Under the pieces are notes generated by a model. It ran no database searches, was not told the origin of the DNA, and worked only from the letters and a program-made list of their open reading frames with translations. Positions 22,287 through 33,409 of a stretch of 64,000 bases of DNA are shown here, one piece after another. Origin of the DNA: Telopea speciosissima (Eukaryota > Streptophyta > Magnoliopsida > Proteales > Proteaceae); NCBI RefSeq assembly GCF_018873765.1, contig NC_057919.1:61642484-61706483 (forward strand). Reading direction: 5' to 3'. Numbering within the stretch: position 1 is the first letter of the stretch; every line of letters starts with the position of its first letter. A program made the position numbers and the translations under genes.

Positions 22287-22309
22287 AGATCCGATTCCTA
22301 CGCCTAAAC

Positions 22310-22440
22310 ATAGAAAAATGCAAAATCAACGCCCCGTCCCCATGAAAGACGAAAATCCCCACTCCTTGTTGATGCTTCCATGCATATTCTCATTAGCCTC
22401 TGTGCTAATGTAGAGATCATGCTACCTTTCAAGTAACCAT
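22310..22440. repeat. MITE family B-related relic
   Basis: Shares the internal order of the 15.4-kb element (CCCCATGAAAG..., TTGATGCTTCC, CATGCAT, TTAGCCTCTGTG), but the terminal repeats are not recognisable. Confidence 0.5.
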
Positions 22441-22957
22441 CTCCCAGTGTCTAATTAAGAGCCCCCAAAGAGGACAAAGATGCAATGTAGGTCAGCTCCG
22501 AAACCATGCTGGCTCAGGGAACGAGATGATCCATTGGGCAAAAAAAAGGGTGGGGGGAGGCGTTAGGGGGTAAAGGGATCTGAGTCGTCTACTTGAATCA
22601 AATGTATTAGTCTTAGGACACGCTGTCATGGGTTATATGGGCTTACCCCACTTTGAATAATGATTTGATTCATCTGACTTGGCCCATTAAGATTCCAAAA
22701 GCCAAAAAAATACTAGAAGATTCTAGCGCTTTCTACACTTATTGGTGTGCTCCTTTGTGCGCTTGCTTTGTTTTTTTTTGGGTAAAGTGTACTGTTTGCT
22801 CAAAGAACCCTCTCCTTTAAGTGATATAAATACTGGGAAAACTATAGTTACCATACTCAACACTTTATGTAGAAGTGAGTGATTTCGGGTTCCTCATCCT
22901 CCTCCTCTCAAGACCTTATCTATCTTCACGAATGCCTCGACTGCCTCCAAACTGTGA

Positions 22958-23159
22958 GCTGTGGGTGTTGGATGTATTATTCTTGATCAATGGAAGACAA
23001 TTAGGCTGATTGTTTTTGATCATCTGGTTCTCATGCCAGTTGTGGTGGGTGAAGCTATAGCGATCAAATTGGCTCTCTTTTCGATTCTTCAGGTTGGCTT
23101 TTTTGCATGTCGCCATTTATTCGGAATGCTTGGTTATAGTAAATTGCCTTAATATCTCT

Positions 23160-23199
<40 letters not shown>

Positions 23200-23375
23200 T
23201 ATATCCACCATTGTTATGTGCATATGACATGTCACCTTGAAAGGCTGCTTTGTCTCTTATAGTATTTGTGTATATTGGTAGGCCGAACAATGGTCTTACC
23301 CATGCTATTTCAAAGTGGGCTCTTTCGTATCCCGTCGTGGGCTTTGGGTGTCTTCTTTTCCAGAGGACCTCTTGG
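22958..23375 (+). pseudogene. LINE-type RNase H relic
   Basis: The frame at 22,961-23,152 reads VGCIILDQWKTIR and VVGEAIAIKLAL, resembling the first strands and the E-containing helix of the RVT_3 RNase H of plant LINE-like proteins. After a stop and a (TC)n repeat, a second segment near 23,280-23,350 reads RPNNGLTHAISKWAL, the usual C-terminal motif of that domain. Frameshifts, stops and a microsatellite show it is dead. No RT or start region is attached. Confidence 0.6.
23165..23195 (+). repeat. (TC)n microsatellite
   Basis: About 31 bp of TC dinucleotides inside the RNase H relic. Confidence 0.95.
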
Positions 23376-23953
23376 ATAATGTAAATCCATTTTTACCTCA
23401 CTTGAGTGAATGTTTTTCCCCCCCTTTGGGCTTTAGCACCCAAAAGAAAATGTAGATTCTCTCCAAGCTATATGGTTCTCAACTCTTCTACAACATGGAC
23501 AATTGATTTGGGTGTTTTGTCTATCAAATGTGTATGTCTAAATCCTTATGGTCCATCTCAAACAACTTTATAGCATATATCATATTGAACTTTTCTATTT
23601 TATCTTCAAAATTATTGACCTTATCAATCCTTATCCCAAAGTTTTTGTTTCTCCTTGTGATATGATTGTAGACTTGGATCGATGCATTTAAGCTTGGGCC
23701 TTCCTAACGTGTGGTATTTGAAGATGAGCAGCATAGGTCAATGGGTCTTTCAGTTGGGCCTTCTTGAAGATGGGGCACCCTATGGGCCGATTCATATAAG
23801 CCTGGGCCTTCTTAACGGGTGTTATTTGACGATTCAGTGTATAGATGTCACAAGCCCATTAGCATAGGCTGTGCCCAATTTCGTACAAGTGAGAAGTCAT
23901 TGGGAAGCTTGGAGATTGAGATCGGAGGAGTAAGAGAGTAAAGCCTAGGATTG

Positions 23954-24131
23954 GGCTCCTCTCCTTGGAGGGTATCACCCAATGAGTGCCCAATGAGGTA
24001 TCCAACGGCTGGGCTGGACCACACACATCCCGATGGCTGACTGGACATATGCTGGGATGTTTGCAACACAGCCCAGCCATCAGATGCCTCATTGGGCACT
24101 CATTGGGCGATGCCCACCAAGGAGAGGAGCC
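23954..24131. mobile_element. MITE family C, copy 1 (long inverted repeat)
   Basis: Arms of about 60 bp. Left starts GGCTCCTCTCCTTGG and runs through CCCAATGAGTGCCCAATGAG to GGCTGGGCTG. The right arm is its complement with few mismatches. The spacer is short and non-coding. A related copy is at 28,002-28,139. No clean target duplication was seen. Confidence 0.85.
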
Positions 24132-24159
24132 AAATCCGCGCAACACTCCCTTGTTACCA

Positions 24160-24303
24160 AGGTTTTGGATAGCGGAATTGGGGATTGAATCGATGAGTGC
24201 CAATTCTGATCCAAATCAGTTGGAAATAGAGCAAAATCATACTGGCCAGATCGATCATTGTCGATTTGACCGATCCGATCCAATTCCGATTCTTGAAACC
24301 ATT
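24160..24303. repeat. degenerate inverted-repeat relic
   Basis: Left CCAAGGTTTTGGATAGCGG and the complement of the right end (AATGGTTTCAAGAATCGG) are loosely inverted. The body is rich in GATCCGATCC-type units. Probably an old hAT-like MITE. Confidence 0.35.
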
Positions 24304-24784
24304 AGTTGTACCGGCCCGTTTCATGAGGGGCATGTTCATGTTATTTCTCTAATATCACTATGTGGAAGAGGTCAATGGACTCTTTTTCTTGCATTTGCCA
24401 AAAGAGATAAAACAGGATCAAACTTTATGCTAATTTATACGTGTGGAATAATTTGTGCATTAGCACTCTATTATAACCATACTTTTTTGAAAAATTAGAT
24501 TAAATCCATTCCTTAGTGTTAGGATCAAAGACTTTTTTGTGATAGTGTAAGGCGCTTTTAATTGCATGTTGAGATGATTGGTGATTTGGTGCCCACCATA
24601 GGTAAAATATTATTAAGAGATTATCAAAAAGGGTTAATGTCTTGGGACCACAATGTTACCAACCCTAGTGGACACTTAACTTGATTGAGATTCATTAAAT
24701 AATAAGTTTTGAAAACATAGGAAAGAGTTTCTAACAAGCAACATAGGAGGGCTCACATCCCCAAAAGATAATTTTTTTTGAACA

Positions 24785-24900
24785 AGTGTCTAGCGCACTT
24801 GGTAGTATGTGGTGTGTGAAAACCCATTGCTATCACGATATCTTGAGTTCAAACCTCCTAGTTCACACCTCCCCTTCCTTAGGATAAAGTAGGACCTTTC
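24785..24900 (+). repeat. possible tRNA-derived SINE
   Basis: TAGCGCACTTGGTAGTATG resembles an A box, and GAGTTCAAACCTCC about 50 bp later resembles a B box, the spacing of a Pol III promoter. There is no cloverleaf, so it is not a tRNA gene. A SINE head is the likelier reading. Confidence 0.4.
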
Positions 24901-24971
24901 AAAAACAGGGAGGGCTCACCAATGAGGTGCAACCATGCGACAAAAAGAGTTCGTACATATAGTAAAAAGAT

Positions 24972-25134
24972 CTTGTATAGCCATGGCGGCAGCTGCACAA
25001 GTGCAGCACCGCTAAACGACAGCAAAAATAAGGGTAAGATAATCATTTCACAAGTGGGTCCCATACCACCTCCCCCTTGTATTTGGGGTGATTTTGGTAT
25101 TGAATCTGTGCAGCTCCCACCACGACTGCACAAG
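24972..25134. repeat. inverted-repeat element (MITE-like, family D)
   Basis: Left CTTGTATAGCCATGGCGGCA and the complement of the right end CTTGTGCAGTCGTGGTGGGA form an imperfect terminal inverted repeat running into AGCTGCAC. It is flanked a few bases out by a 13-bp direct repeat GTTCGTACATATA (24,949-24,961 and 25,141-25,153). Confidence 0.55.
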
Positions 25135-25179
25135 AGACAAGTTCGTACATATAAGGGTAACAAAGTTATTTCATGTAAA

Positions 25180-25322
25180 GAAGAATGCCACCCAGTCGCA
25201 TCAGACACGTTACACCTACCCCCTGACATAGGCGTACATAAAATGACCAATACACCCTTGATCATTTCTAACGTTCGAGGGATGCAACGATCATTTTGCA
25301 CACCCTTTTGGTGGCGTTCTTC
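25180..25322. repeat. MITE-like element, family E copy 1
   Basis: Short terminal inverted repeat GAAGAATGCCACC / GGTGGCGTTCTTC. Internal CGCATCAGACACG matches the similar element at 25.9 kb (GCGTCAGACACG). Confidence 0.5.
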
Positions 25323-25323
25323 T

Positions 25324-25358
25324 CCCCCCAAACCCAACCCCAACCCCAACCCCAACCC
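25324..25358 (+). repeat. (CCCCAA)n-like short tandem repeat
   Basis: Several units of AACCCC/CCCAACC. It is not the plant telomere unit (CCCTAAA). Confidence 0.85.
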
Positions 25359-25877
25359 GAAAAAATCAAAAACAAAAAGCATGTGGTGCAATGAATTTGA
25401 GAGGAGGGAAGAAAAGTCGAGTAGATAGCCAAGATCGGTGGTTATCCAAGCATTGATTTTGTAAGGAAAAATATTAGTTATTGACTTTGAGAGAGCAGAA
25501 TCAGTTTTCAACTTTGCTACTAAGAAAAAAACTCAACATTATTGGACATTGATAGCGATATTAGTTAAAACCAACAATTATCATCCCAATTTGTAGTAAT
25601 GTAATATCCCATCAGTGGTAATCTCAAGGCACCACATGGCTGACGGATAAGTGGGTTTGATTTTTTCTTTTGAAAAAGTATATCGTTCATGGTGCACGAC
25701 CATGCATATAGACGTCGCCGGATGGAGATTAAGTTAGTGCACCATAGACCCTCATGTCTCATCCAACAATTGTGTTCATGATCATGCACAAAACCTTTTA
25801 TCAAAAAAATAAAAGAAAAATCACACACAAAGCTTTTTGTTTTTTTTTATTTATTTTTTATATATATTTATATTTAA

Positions 25878-26049
25878 GGAGAAAGTACGTCCCTCGGTTG
25901 CGTCAGACACGCTGCTCCAGGGATTTACGAAATGACCCACTTCCTTGGTCATTTTCAGGGTTTCAAGGGGGTGTGGTAGTCATTGTGTGCCATTGTGTCA
26001 AGGCACAAAGGCAGCGTGCATTGCACGACCAAGTGGTGTTCTCATTCCC
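25878..26049. repeat. MITE-like element, family E copy 2
   Basis: Imperfect inverted ends (GGAGAAAGTACGTCCCTCGG versus complement GGGAATGAGAACACCACTTG). It shares TGCGTCAGACACGCTG with family E copy 1. Confidence 0.45.
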
Positions 26050-26092
26050 TTATATGTAGGCTTGGTTTTCTCAATTTATTAGTTAAATGGTC

Positions 26093-26096
<4 letters not shown>

Positions 26097-26125
<29 letters not shown>
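26097..26125 (+). repeat. (TTA)n microsatellite
   Basis: About nine TTA units. Confidence 0.9.
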
Positions 26126-26271
26126 TGGATAGGATGGATGGTCTATGTTGGTGTGAGCAGAGAGCTTTGGTTTTGTATTAAATTATTTTATTGTATTATC
26201 AATGATGGTGTCTTTGTAGGTTAAAGAATCACTGCGCTATTAATTTGGGAATATTTTCTCCCACCCTGTTA

Positions 26272-26578
26272 GGCCCTCTTTGTTTAGAGAGAAGGTGGGG
26301 TGGGATTGTTGGGAAGATGGGATCCACATGTTGGTGAGATGTTGTTAAGTGAAAATGTTGAGGTAAAAAAATTTTCTCATGAATAAATTGGTGGGACTTT
26401 GGATAGTAAAGAAGTAGGATTTTAAAGTGCCACATCAGTAGACAAAGCAATTAATGATGTCTCTTGAGTTTTTATAGGTTTACTATCCCAAATTAACCAA
26501 ACAAGATTGGGGTGGGATTTTGAAGTGTCATATCAGCATTTTTCACCTCACGGAACTCCCCTCTAAACAAACAGTGCC
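26272..26578. mobile_element. Harbinger/Tourist-like MITE
   Basis: 307 bp. Left end GGCCCTCTTTGTTTAGAG and right end CTCTAAACAAACAGTGCC form an 18-bp inverted repeat with two mismatches. A TTA duplication flanks it (26,269-26,271 and 26,579-26,581), the PIF/Harbinger signature. The interior is non-coding. Confidence 0.85.
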
Positions 26579-26581
26579 TTA

Positions 26582-28001
26582 TATCCTTGACATTCTATCT
26601 CCTCCATGGCCATGTTGATTTTCCTACTTATTAAATTGATTCCAATGCCCTGATTGGTGTGGTGTGAGAATTTCTTTCCATACTAATGTCATTGAAAACT
26701 CTCTCTTTCCTTTTTATTATGAGATGTTCTTATTGACATTTCTAAGGTGTCAAATAATTTGTAATCTTATTCTTTTACCTTCTTAATACAAGACATTTTA
26801 TCGTCAATGAGAGTAATCATTTTCACACGTGTATTTGAAAAATGTATGACATCTTTTGATAATAACATAATGATAAGTCATTTTCAATATATACTTGAAA
26901 TTATATTGTTACCCCTGACTTAGAATTTTTTAAAATAAGACAAATAGTGATCAATAGAAGGTGTTAAGTTCTAAATACATCTATAGAGGTGTCAATTAGA
27001 CAATCTTATTTATTATTGTTTTCTTACAATATCCATGTTATAGTTTTGCAATAAATTATTCTATTCCATTATCAACGACAACGTGCTTTTTATTATTATT
27101 TATCTAAGAGAAAAATCTTGTTGTAAGTTGTAACTAATGATGTTGAAAAAGAAATTGGAGAAATCTGGCCCAAGCATGAGGGGCCCAATGGGAGTGCACA
27201 CGTAAGCATCAACTTGGATGTCATTTCAAATTTCATGGGAGCGGGGTGGTCATTTCGTCCCATGTATCTAGGCATAGGTGCCACGCTTCCCTACAGAAAC
27301 CATTTTCCCAAAGAAATTATAACCTTAATTTTTTTGCCCTTTTAATATAACACATTCTTGCAAACAACAGTTAGCTCAGTTGGTCGGTGGCATGCCAATT
27401 GACTGCATCGCTCCTAGGAGGGCTAGGGATTGACATCTCCTGCTTGGAAAACTCTTTTTTTCCGTGACATAAATAGCTTTGGTTCCATTTTGTTGCAGAG
27501 GAAATTAAAGAAAAGGAATATAAAATTTTTAAATCTATAAAGAAAACTTTTGTAATCATTACCATACATGATTTCATAAATTGTTTAAATTTTATCATAT
27601 TTAATAACGATACATTTTACATGTAACATGTAAAGTAAAATGAAATTTAATAACTGAAAATAGATTAATTTAGAGTTAGTGAAATAATCGTGTGAGAATA
27701 ATAATTATAAAAGTTTCTTTTCTAAGTTTGAGAATAACACTATTTTATTATTTTTCTATTTTTCCCTTTACTTTCCCTTGCAACGAAATGCAGTCTTTGC
27801 AAAGATGACACATGGCAATCAAAGAATGTTACAACTTCTCATTTTGCACTTTTTATTTTTAATGTAAACCCCATTTCACACTTTGATGACAATATGATGC
27901 GTCCTTTTTTTTAATGACATTCATTTTATTCGATAGATTTTTTTTTTTTTTTTGGAATTGTATTCGATAAATATTAGTTTTTGTCATTCCAAAGAAATTT
28001 A
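26582..28001. other. AT-rich intergenic DNA
   Basis: No coding region is supported. At 27,369-27,452 AGCTCAGTTGGTCGGTGG followed by GGGATTGACATCTCC resembles A and B boxes of a Pol III unit. The stretch does not fold as a tRNA and is best treated as a possible SINE fragment. Confidence 0.4.
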
Positions 28002-28139
28002 GATCCTCTCCAATGAGGACATCGCTCAATGAGCGTCCAATGAGCATCTAATGGCTGGGCTGTTTGGATACATTGATTGGGCACACACCGGGATGTGTGC
28101 CAAGCATCCTAGCAGTTGGCTACCTCATTGGAGAGGATC
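28002..28139. mobile_element. MITE family C, copy 2
   Basis: 138 bp with inverted ends GATCCTCTCCAATGAG / CTCATTGGAGAGGATC. It shares the CAATGAGCGTCCAATGAG and GGCTGGGCTG blocks with the 23.95-kb copy. It is shorter and less symmetrical. Confidence 0.8.
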
Positions 28140-28529
28140 CTAATCCCGAAGATCAAGCGGCTTCCATGTTTTTGTCATCCCAAGGAATTTATGCAGAAAG
28201 TCCAAGCAGCCTTCCATGTATGGAGTATGAACAACTATCAAGTGGCTGAGAGCATTCAATTTAATACCATGGGTATATAGTTGGTACAACTCTAGTGCCG
28301 TGTTTGTTTGGCAAGATATGAATAGAAAAGAAACGTAGGACCATTTTGCTTTACTGATTATTTGTTAGGAATAGAAAGAATACAAAATGAATATTTTTCT
28401 TTCGAATTTGAAACCGGCTTAAGAATGGTGAAATTTGTTCTCTTACTCACAAAGTTTCTTTCTAGAATTAGGGAAGAGGCTAGGCAACATGTTTTATCCT
28501 CTCTCCTCCCCATTTTAAAATGACTCTGT

Positions 28530-29643
28530 ACCCGCTTGATAACCGTACTGTTGTTTCTGTGTTGAGAAACAGCAGAAGAGTTTTTTTCGTTTCTGTGTTG
28601 AGAAACCGCTTTTGACTTGCTTGGTAAACTTGTTCTGGAAACGTTTTTAGATGAGCAGTGTGTGTGGAAAATTCATACACAAAGATCATTCACATCTTCC
28701 AATAATTAAGCAAAATATGTTCACATATCTTGTTTAAGAAAAAAATGCTATTATGAATGAATTCAAAACCCCAATTTTCGAACATTAGATTCTTCAAATC
28801 AACAAAATAAAGACATCAATGTCCGCTAAAACCACCTGAGCTTGGTGAAGAACCACATGTTTTTTCATCCTCCTCTATCTCTCTTTGCACAAACTTGAGT
28901 TCGAGAGGGAGAGCGATAGGAGAGAGAACAGTGAAAGATTGGAGCAACAAAAGAGGGTTTGGGAGAGACGACAAAGAGAAAGAAAAGGGGAATTTCTGGA
29001 ATAGGGTTTCATCAGATGGTATGACCGTATGAGAGAGAGACCGAGATTACCTGCTAAGCTTGAGAAGTTCAATGAGGATCCACGGCACCTCTGGTTTCAA
29101 TCGCAAGAGGAAGATGGAGCTGAGATTTCTCCTCTAGTTCAGTCACAAGAGGAAGCTAGAGATGCAAGATCTGAGCTCTGGTTTCAGTAGCTGGACATGA
29201 GACGAGATTCACATTGCAAGAGGCATGGAAACTGTGTTTCAGTCGCTGGAGATGGAGATGGAGATGGTCATGTGAGATTCAACTCATCGCAAGAAACTTA
29301 ATGGGGAACGATTTCCCCTTCATCTCTCTCTGGTTTCCCAGTCGACGGGTCGAGTTGCAAGTTGAAGGAGCGTTGAGTGAGAAGTGAGAGATGTGTATTG
29401 TGAAGTGTTTGTCCAAAATTTCCTCCTTTTTTATCGGGCACACTTTTGTAAATTTCAGCCCAGAAACGTCAGAACATGTATTTGATGTTCTGTCAAAACT
29501 CTTCCATAGACCATAAATTTCGATTTCTGTTCCCAAAACACTTAACAAAAACGCTCCGTTATCAAGCGCTTTGTATAGTGTTTTTCCGTTTCTCAGAATG
29601 GAAAAACACCAAAAACTGTTTCCCGTAAGGTTATCAAGCGGGT
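28530..29643. mobile_element. non-autonomous DNA transposon of about 1.1 kb
   Basis: Ends are ACCCGCTTGATAACCGTAC at left and its complement (GTAAGGTTATCAAGCGGGT) at right. Subterminal GTTTCTGTGTTGAGAAAC at left and CCGTTTCTCAGAATGGAAAA at right continue the symmetry. The interior is GA-rich with no recognisable transposase. I could not identify a target duplication, so the superfamily is open. Confidence 0.7.
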
Positions 29644-29775
29644 TCTCTCTTTACCTCCTGTGTCCAGCCCTCTGATTGATGCATGCCGCTACCTTATCAA
29701 TAGTTGACAGTATGCCCAACCTTCTCCCATATAATTATTAGAGTTTGTAAGAAACTTTTATGCGAAAAAGAATTC

Positions 29776-29884
29776 TATGAGGGGACAAAATGACTGCCCA
29801 CCCCATAAAAGCGAAAATACCACTTGTATTGATGCTTCCCTGTGCATGCAAGGGCCAGACTCCCCACAGGAAACATTTCCCCAA
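29776..29884. repeat. MITE family B relic, left end missing
   Basis: Shares GGGACAAAATGACTGCCC, TTGATGCTTCCCTG and the right terminus CCCCACAGGAAACATTTCCCC with the 15.4-kb copy. The left inverted repeat is absent. Confidence 0.65.
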
Positions 29885-30529
29885 CTTTTATCTATTGAAT
29901 TTTCTTCATTTTTCACTTTTTATATTTCTGTTTCATTTCTTGCCAAACGAATATGGGTGACTAAAAATATGGGTGATTGTGACCTATCGGTTGGTGGTTA
30001 ACTTGGCTCTTGGGTTGCTGATGGTCAAATTATTCAATTATATACTCTTTTGTATTGACAAGTGTTATCGAATTTTTAAATATCTAAATATCTTTCAAAC
30101 ATTTTCAAGAAACTCGACATTTATGCCCATGTGGCAATACATTTGTTTCCTATCCCCTCCTCCAGACTCTTCTTTTTTTTTTTTAGGTTCCTCTTCTTTT
30201 TCTTTTTAAGTTTTTGCTTGGAAACTATGGTTACAAAGTAGAAGCCCAAAAATATACAACCAAGATAAGGAAAGAGGTACAAACTCCCCATGTGTTACTC
30301 TGCCACGTGGAATTGATGTGTCAAGTCTGAATCGAATAGGAACACTTGTCAATATTGGCAGCTTGGTTGAATATCGTTAGATGGGCATAAATGTCTACCT
30401 GAAATGATCATAAAACCCTCGCCCCCTATTTGACAATCGATGCACAGAATCTCCCGTGCACGAATCCTTTCCCCTATTGGTTATTTGTAATTTTTTAGAG
30501 GTACACCCTCCGTCCTTCATGACTTTATG

Positions 30530-30850
30530 AGTTGGTCTTCAACCAAAGGTGTAAAGACTTTACAAAGTCTAATGCTAGAGAGAACCACAATGTTGATTGG
30601 GAGTTCTCATTGAACTTATCTTTCTACCCTTTTACCTCCCTTCAAAAAAAATGTGTGTTCATACTTCACTACAATTTGTCAAAACAATGTTTCTCATTAG
30701 GTTTTGTTGATGTTACGAGATTCTTCATGGAGGAGCATTATGACTCTAATACAGTGTCTTAGGCCATTTAAGAAAAAATAATTTTCATAAAATAGCTGAT
30801 TGGCTAGCGTATTACTCCTCCATCATGCTCAAGCAGGGCATGCCATTCAT
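30530..30850 (+). pseudogene. possible LINE RNase H C-terminal relic
   Basis: A weak plus-strand coding signal ends in a segment read as KIADWLAYYSS, like the (N/K)xADWLA motif at the end of LINE RNase H domains. A stop separates it from the preceding frame (30,532-30,762). The call rests mainly on that one motif. Confidence 0.3.
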
Positions 30851-30944
30851 TTTTTTTGTCTTCTTTCTCTACACCCCTCCTCCAGTTTAAGATGAATACT
30901 AGGACGGCTGTTGACTCTTCAACTTAGGTGACATTTATTTATGA

Positions 30945-31062
30945 GAAAATCTTGGTGTAACAAAAAAATAAACCTTACCCATAGCACAAGGCTCCCGCAT
31001 TTAACAGGGTCTGGGGAGAATCAAATGTACGCAGCCTTACCCCTATTTCCAAAAAGACTGTT
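30945..31062 (+). repeat. Au-SINE-like dispersed repeat fragment
   Basis: Contains CACAAGGCTCCCGCATTTAA, GGGTCTGGGGAGAATCA and GTACGCAGCCTTACCCCT. I recognise this order as the widespread plant SINE-type sequence. A shorter piece (GTACGAGGCTCCTGCTACTG, then GGATCTGGGAGG) is at 19,455-19,492. Confidence 0.5.
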
Positions 31063-31380
31063 TCGATGATAAAGAAGGTGACAATAAAATGCATTCTTTA
31101 TCAAATAGACATGAATAAGAAAAGAATATATATAGATATGGTGAGGTTTCTGTCGTATTTGTGGCATTTGAATCAGTTATTGAGATACCATCTCTTTATT
31201 GTTCTTAAAATAAATAATATTATAAAATGTAAATTGGAAGTCATTTTCAAAGTTTTGTATTATTTTTGGCTCTTAAGACGTTTCTTATAAAATATTTTAT
31301 CTAAAACAAACTAACCACAAATGGTGCATTTTTTTAATGACAATATCTTTTAGAGTTGGGTGGTACATTACTTATCACTA

Positions 31381-31595
31381 GCATAAGACTTATGTAGAGG
31401 CTAAAGGGCGAGAAACTTTTGGCTATTTTAAAAATGTATGTTCAACAAAAATATTCTTCACTAGCATAAGATTTATGTATTTTTTTTTTTTTTTTTTTTG
31501 GTACGAGCATAAGATTTATGTAGAGAGGCTAATGAGTGAGAAACTTTTGGCCATTTAAAAAATATATGTTCAACTAATGTATTCTTGAGAGAGAG
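31381..31595 (+). repeat. imperfect direct duplication (about 90 bp units)
   Basis: The block GCATAAG...TTATGTAGAGGCTAA, GAGAAACTTTTGGC and ATGTTCAAC occurs twice (from about 31,381 and from about 31,506), separated by a T-rich run at 31,480-31,499. Confidence 0.8.
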
Positions 31596-31736
31596 AGCAC
31601 TTTAGAATTGCTTTTAAAATATTTGTAACATCCTCTATTTATAGAGGAGGGATATTCCTTAGAAACACTTGTCAAGAGCACCCAAAAAGATGTAACTCTC
31701 GTAAAGCGATAGAAGACACAGGCAAAGAGCCAGAAG

Positions 31737-32159
31737 TAGGGATGTAAATGGATAACCGAAATCCGAATCCGAATTCGCATCCGGCATCCGTATTCGTTTA
31801 GAGATATCCGGAAAATAATCCGAATACTCCGATTAAAATCCGTCCGAAAAAAAATCCGAATACTTAATAATAAAAAATTAAGTAAATAATGATTTCAAGG
31901 GTTTTTGAAGATTAAATAAATTCTAGAATATGATGAAAAGAGAATCATGATCTAAGAGATATGGATTGAGAGTGAATTGTATCCGCTAGGGGGAGGAAGG
32001 TCCGGGTTACACAAGGCAGAGATGTAAACGGATGGTCGAAAATCCGAATCCGATCCGCATCCGAATCCGTTTAGAGGTATCCGTATTCGACCAGGGAATA
32101 TCCGGCTCCGATCACATCCGATCCGTATCCGATCCGAATCCGATCCGTTTACATCCCTA
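31737..32159. mobile_element. hAT-like MITE(s), possibly two fused copies
   Basis: Starts TAGGGATGTAAATGGAT and ends with the complement of TAGGGATGTAAACGGAT. It is flanked by an 8-bp near-duplication GCCAGAAG / GGCAGAAG (31,729-31,736 and 32,160-32,167). Subterminal regions are packed with ATCCGAATCCG units. A second internal start (GAGATGTAAACGGATGG at about 32,022) suggests one copy merged with or inserted into another. Confidence 0.8.
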
Positions 32160-32325
32160 GGCAGAAGACATAGAAAACTAATTGTTACCAAATAATGCAT
32201 TATGGATGGCATGCAACGAAACATCGCTGACATTGGGGACACGTCAGAAGATGCTCATCTGATGTTGGACAATGCTCATTTGATAGCAGTACAACCTCAT
32301 TGCATGTCAGATAGAATTTAAAGTA

Positions 32326-32747
32326 GGGAAAATTACATGATTAGCTACTTTTGGGTTTTCATTTACAAAACTGTTCACCTTATGTTTGAATTAACAAAAA
32401 TAGACAAAAACAAGTTTAGTTTTACAAAACTAGACGAAACAGTGACTCTCCTTCCTTCCTCGACAGTTCCCTTCTGAAAAATCTCTTTTTTTTTTTCCTC
32501 TGTTACTTGGGGTAGCAGAGAATGGCGATGGCTGGGATAAGGGTAGGGTTGCAGGGAACGGAAGATGCCTGGGCGAGAAGGCAATGGCAGGGGTAAAAAT
32601 GTCCAAAAAAGCAAGTGTCGGAGGGAGAGACTAATTTGTCCAGTTTTGTAAACCTTAACTTGTTTTTGTCTATTTTTGTTAACTCAAACATAGGGAGGAC
32701 AGTTTTGTAAATGAAAACCCAAAAATAGCTAATCATGTAATTTTCCC
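32326..32747. mobile_element. Mutator-like foldback MITE with long inverted repeats
   Basis: 422 bp. Arms of more than 100 bp begin GGGAAAATTACATGATTAGC and are mirrored at the right end. A perfect 9-bp duplication TTTAAAGTA flanks the element (32,317-32,325 and 32,748-32,756). The central loop is non-coding. Confidence 0.93.
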
Positions 32748-33409
32748 TTTAAAGTATGTCGGAACAAATCTCGATGTATAACATACTCTAATAGACGTTT
32801 AATGAAAAAAAAATATGGAATTGGGAGAAACGACATATAATGGTGGAAAACCTTATCTGACGTTGACAAAAAGAAAATTAGATACAAGACAAGTCTGGCC
32901 GCTAACAAAAACAAACCATACATATAAGGACTAGAAACAAACTTGTAAGACAACATATGCCACTAATAAACTCTTCCTATTGAAGGACTAGGGAAAGAAT
33001 GAAGTTTTAAGGCTCAAGATGCAAGCGATAGATTTCAACCTGGGTTGCTCACCACTTTTGGTCAGAGCCTCAGGGACTCCATAAATTGGAATTGTTCTAT
33101 AATAAGAAGTGATGGAAACTCTTAGGTTCGGAGGTGATTCTGGTCGGATCCTCCAATGTCTAAATAAGTTTTCAAGGAAACCAGTCAAAGGATGAGAGAT
33201 TAGGGATGAATGAGTTCAAGAAGAAGGATAGAACCAAATCAAGGTTCTTCGACCATAGTCGAACTACATCTAGATTTGGTTCTTGAGTTGTCCATTGAGT
33301 TCCCTTTGTCTTACCCGGGGTCTACATTTGATATTTATAGGCGGACGGGGGAGGATGTTCTTTGATGTCCAAAATAGGGTTGAGAGTCAAAGGAGGGGGA
33401 ACATCATTG

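Noticed and set aside
25324..25358. Telomere-like repeat
   Set aside because: The unit is CCCCAA-like, not the plant CCCTAAA, and only a few copies are present.
24879..25511. 210-codon minus frame with GLGLGLGL
   Set aside because: The repeat comes from the CCCCAA tandem, and the frame crosses two inverted-repeat elements. No domain is present.
27369..27452. tRNA-like A and B box
   Set aside because: No acceptor stem or anticodon arm can be drawn. At best it is a SINE fragment.
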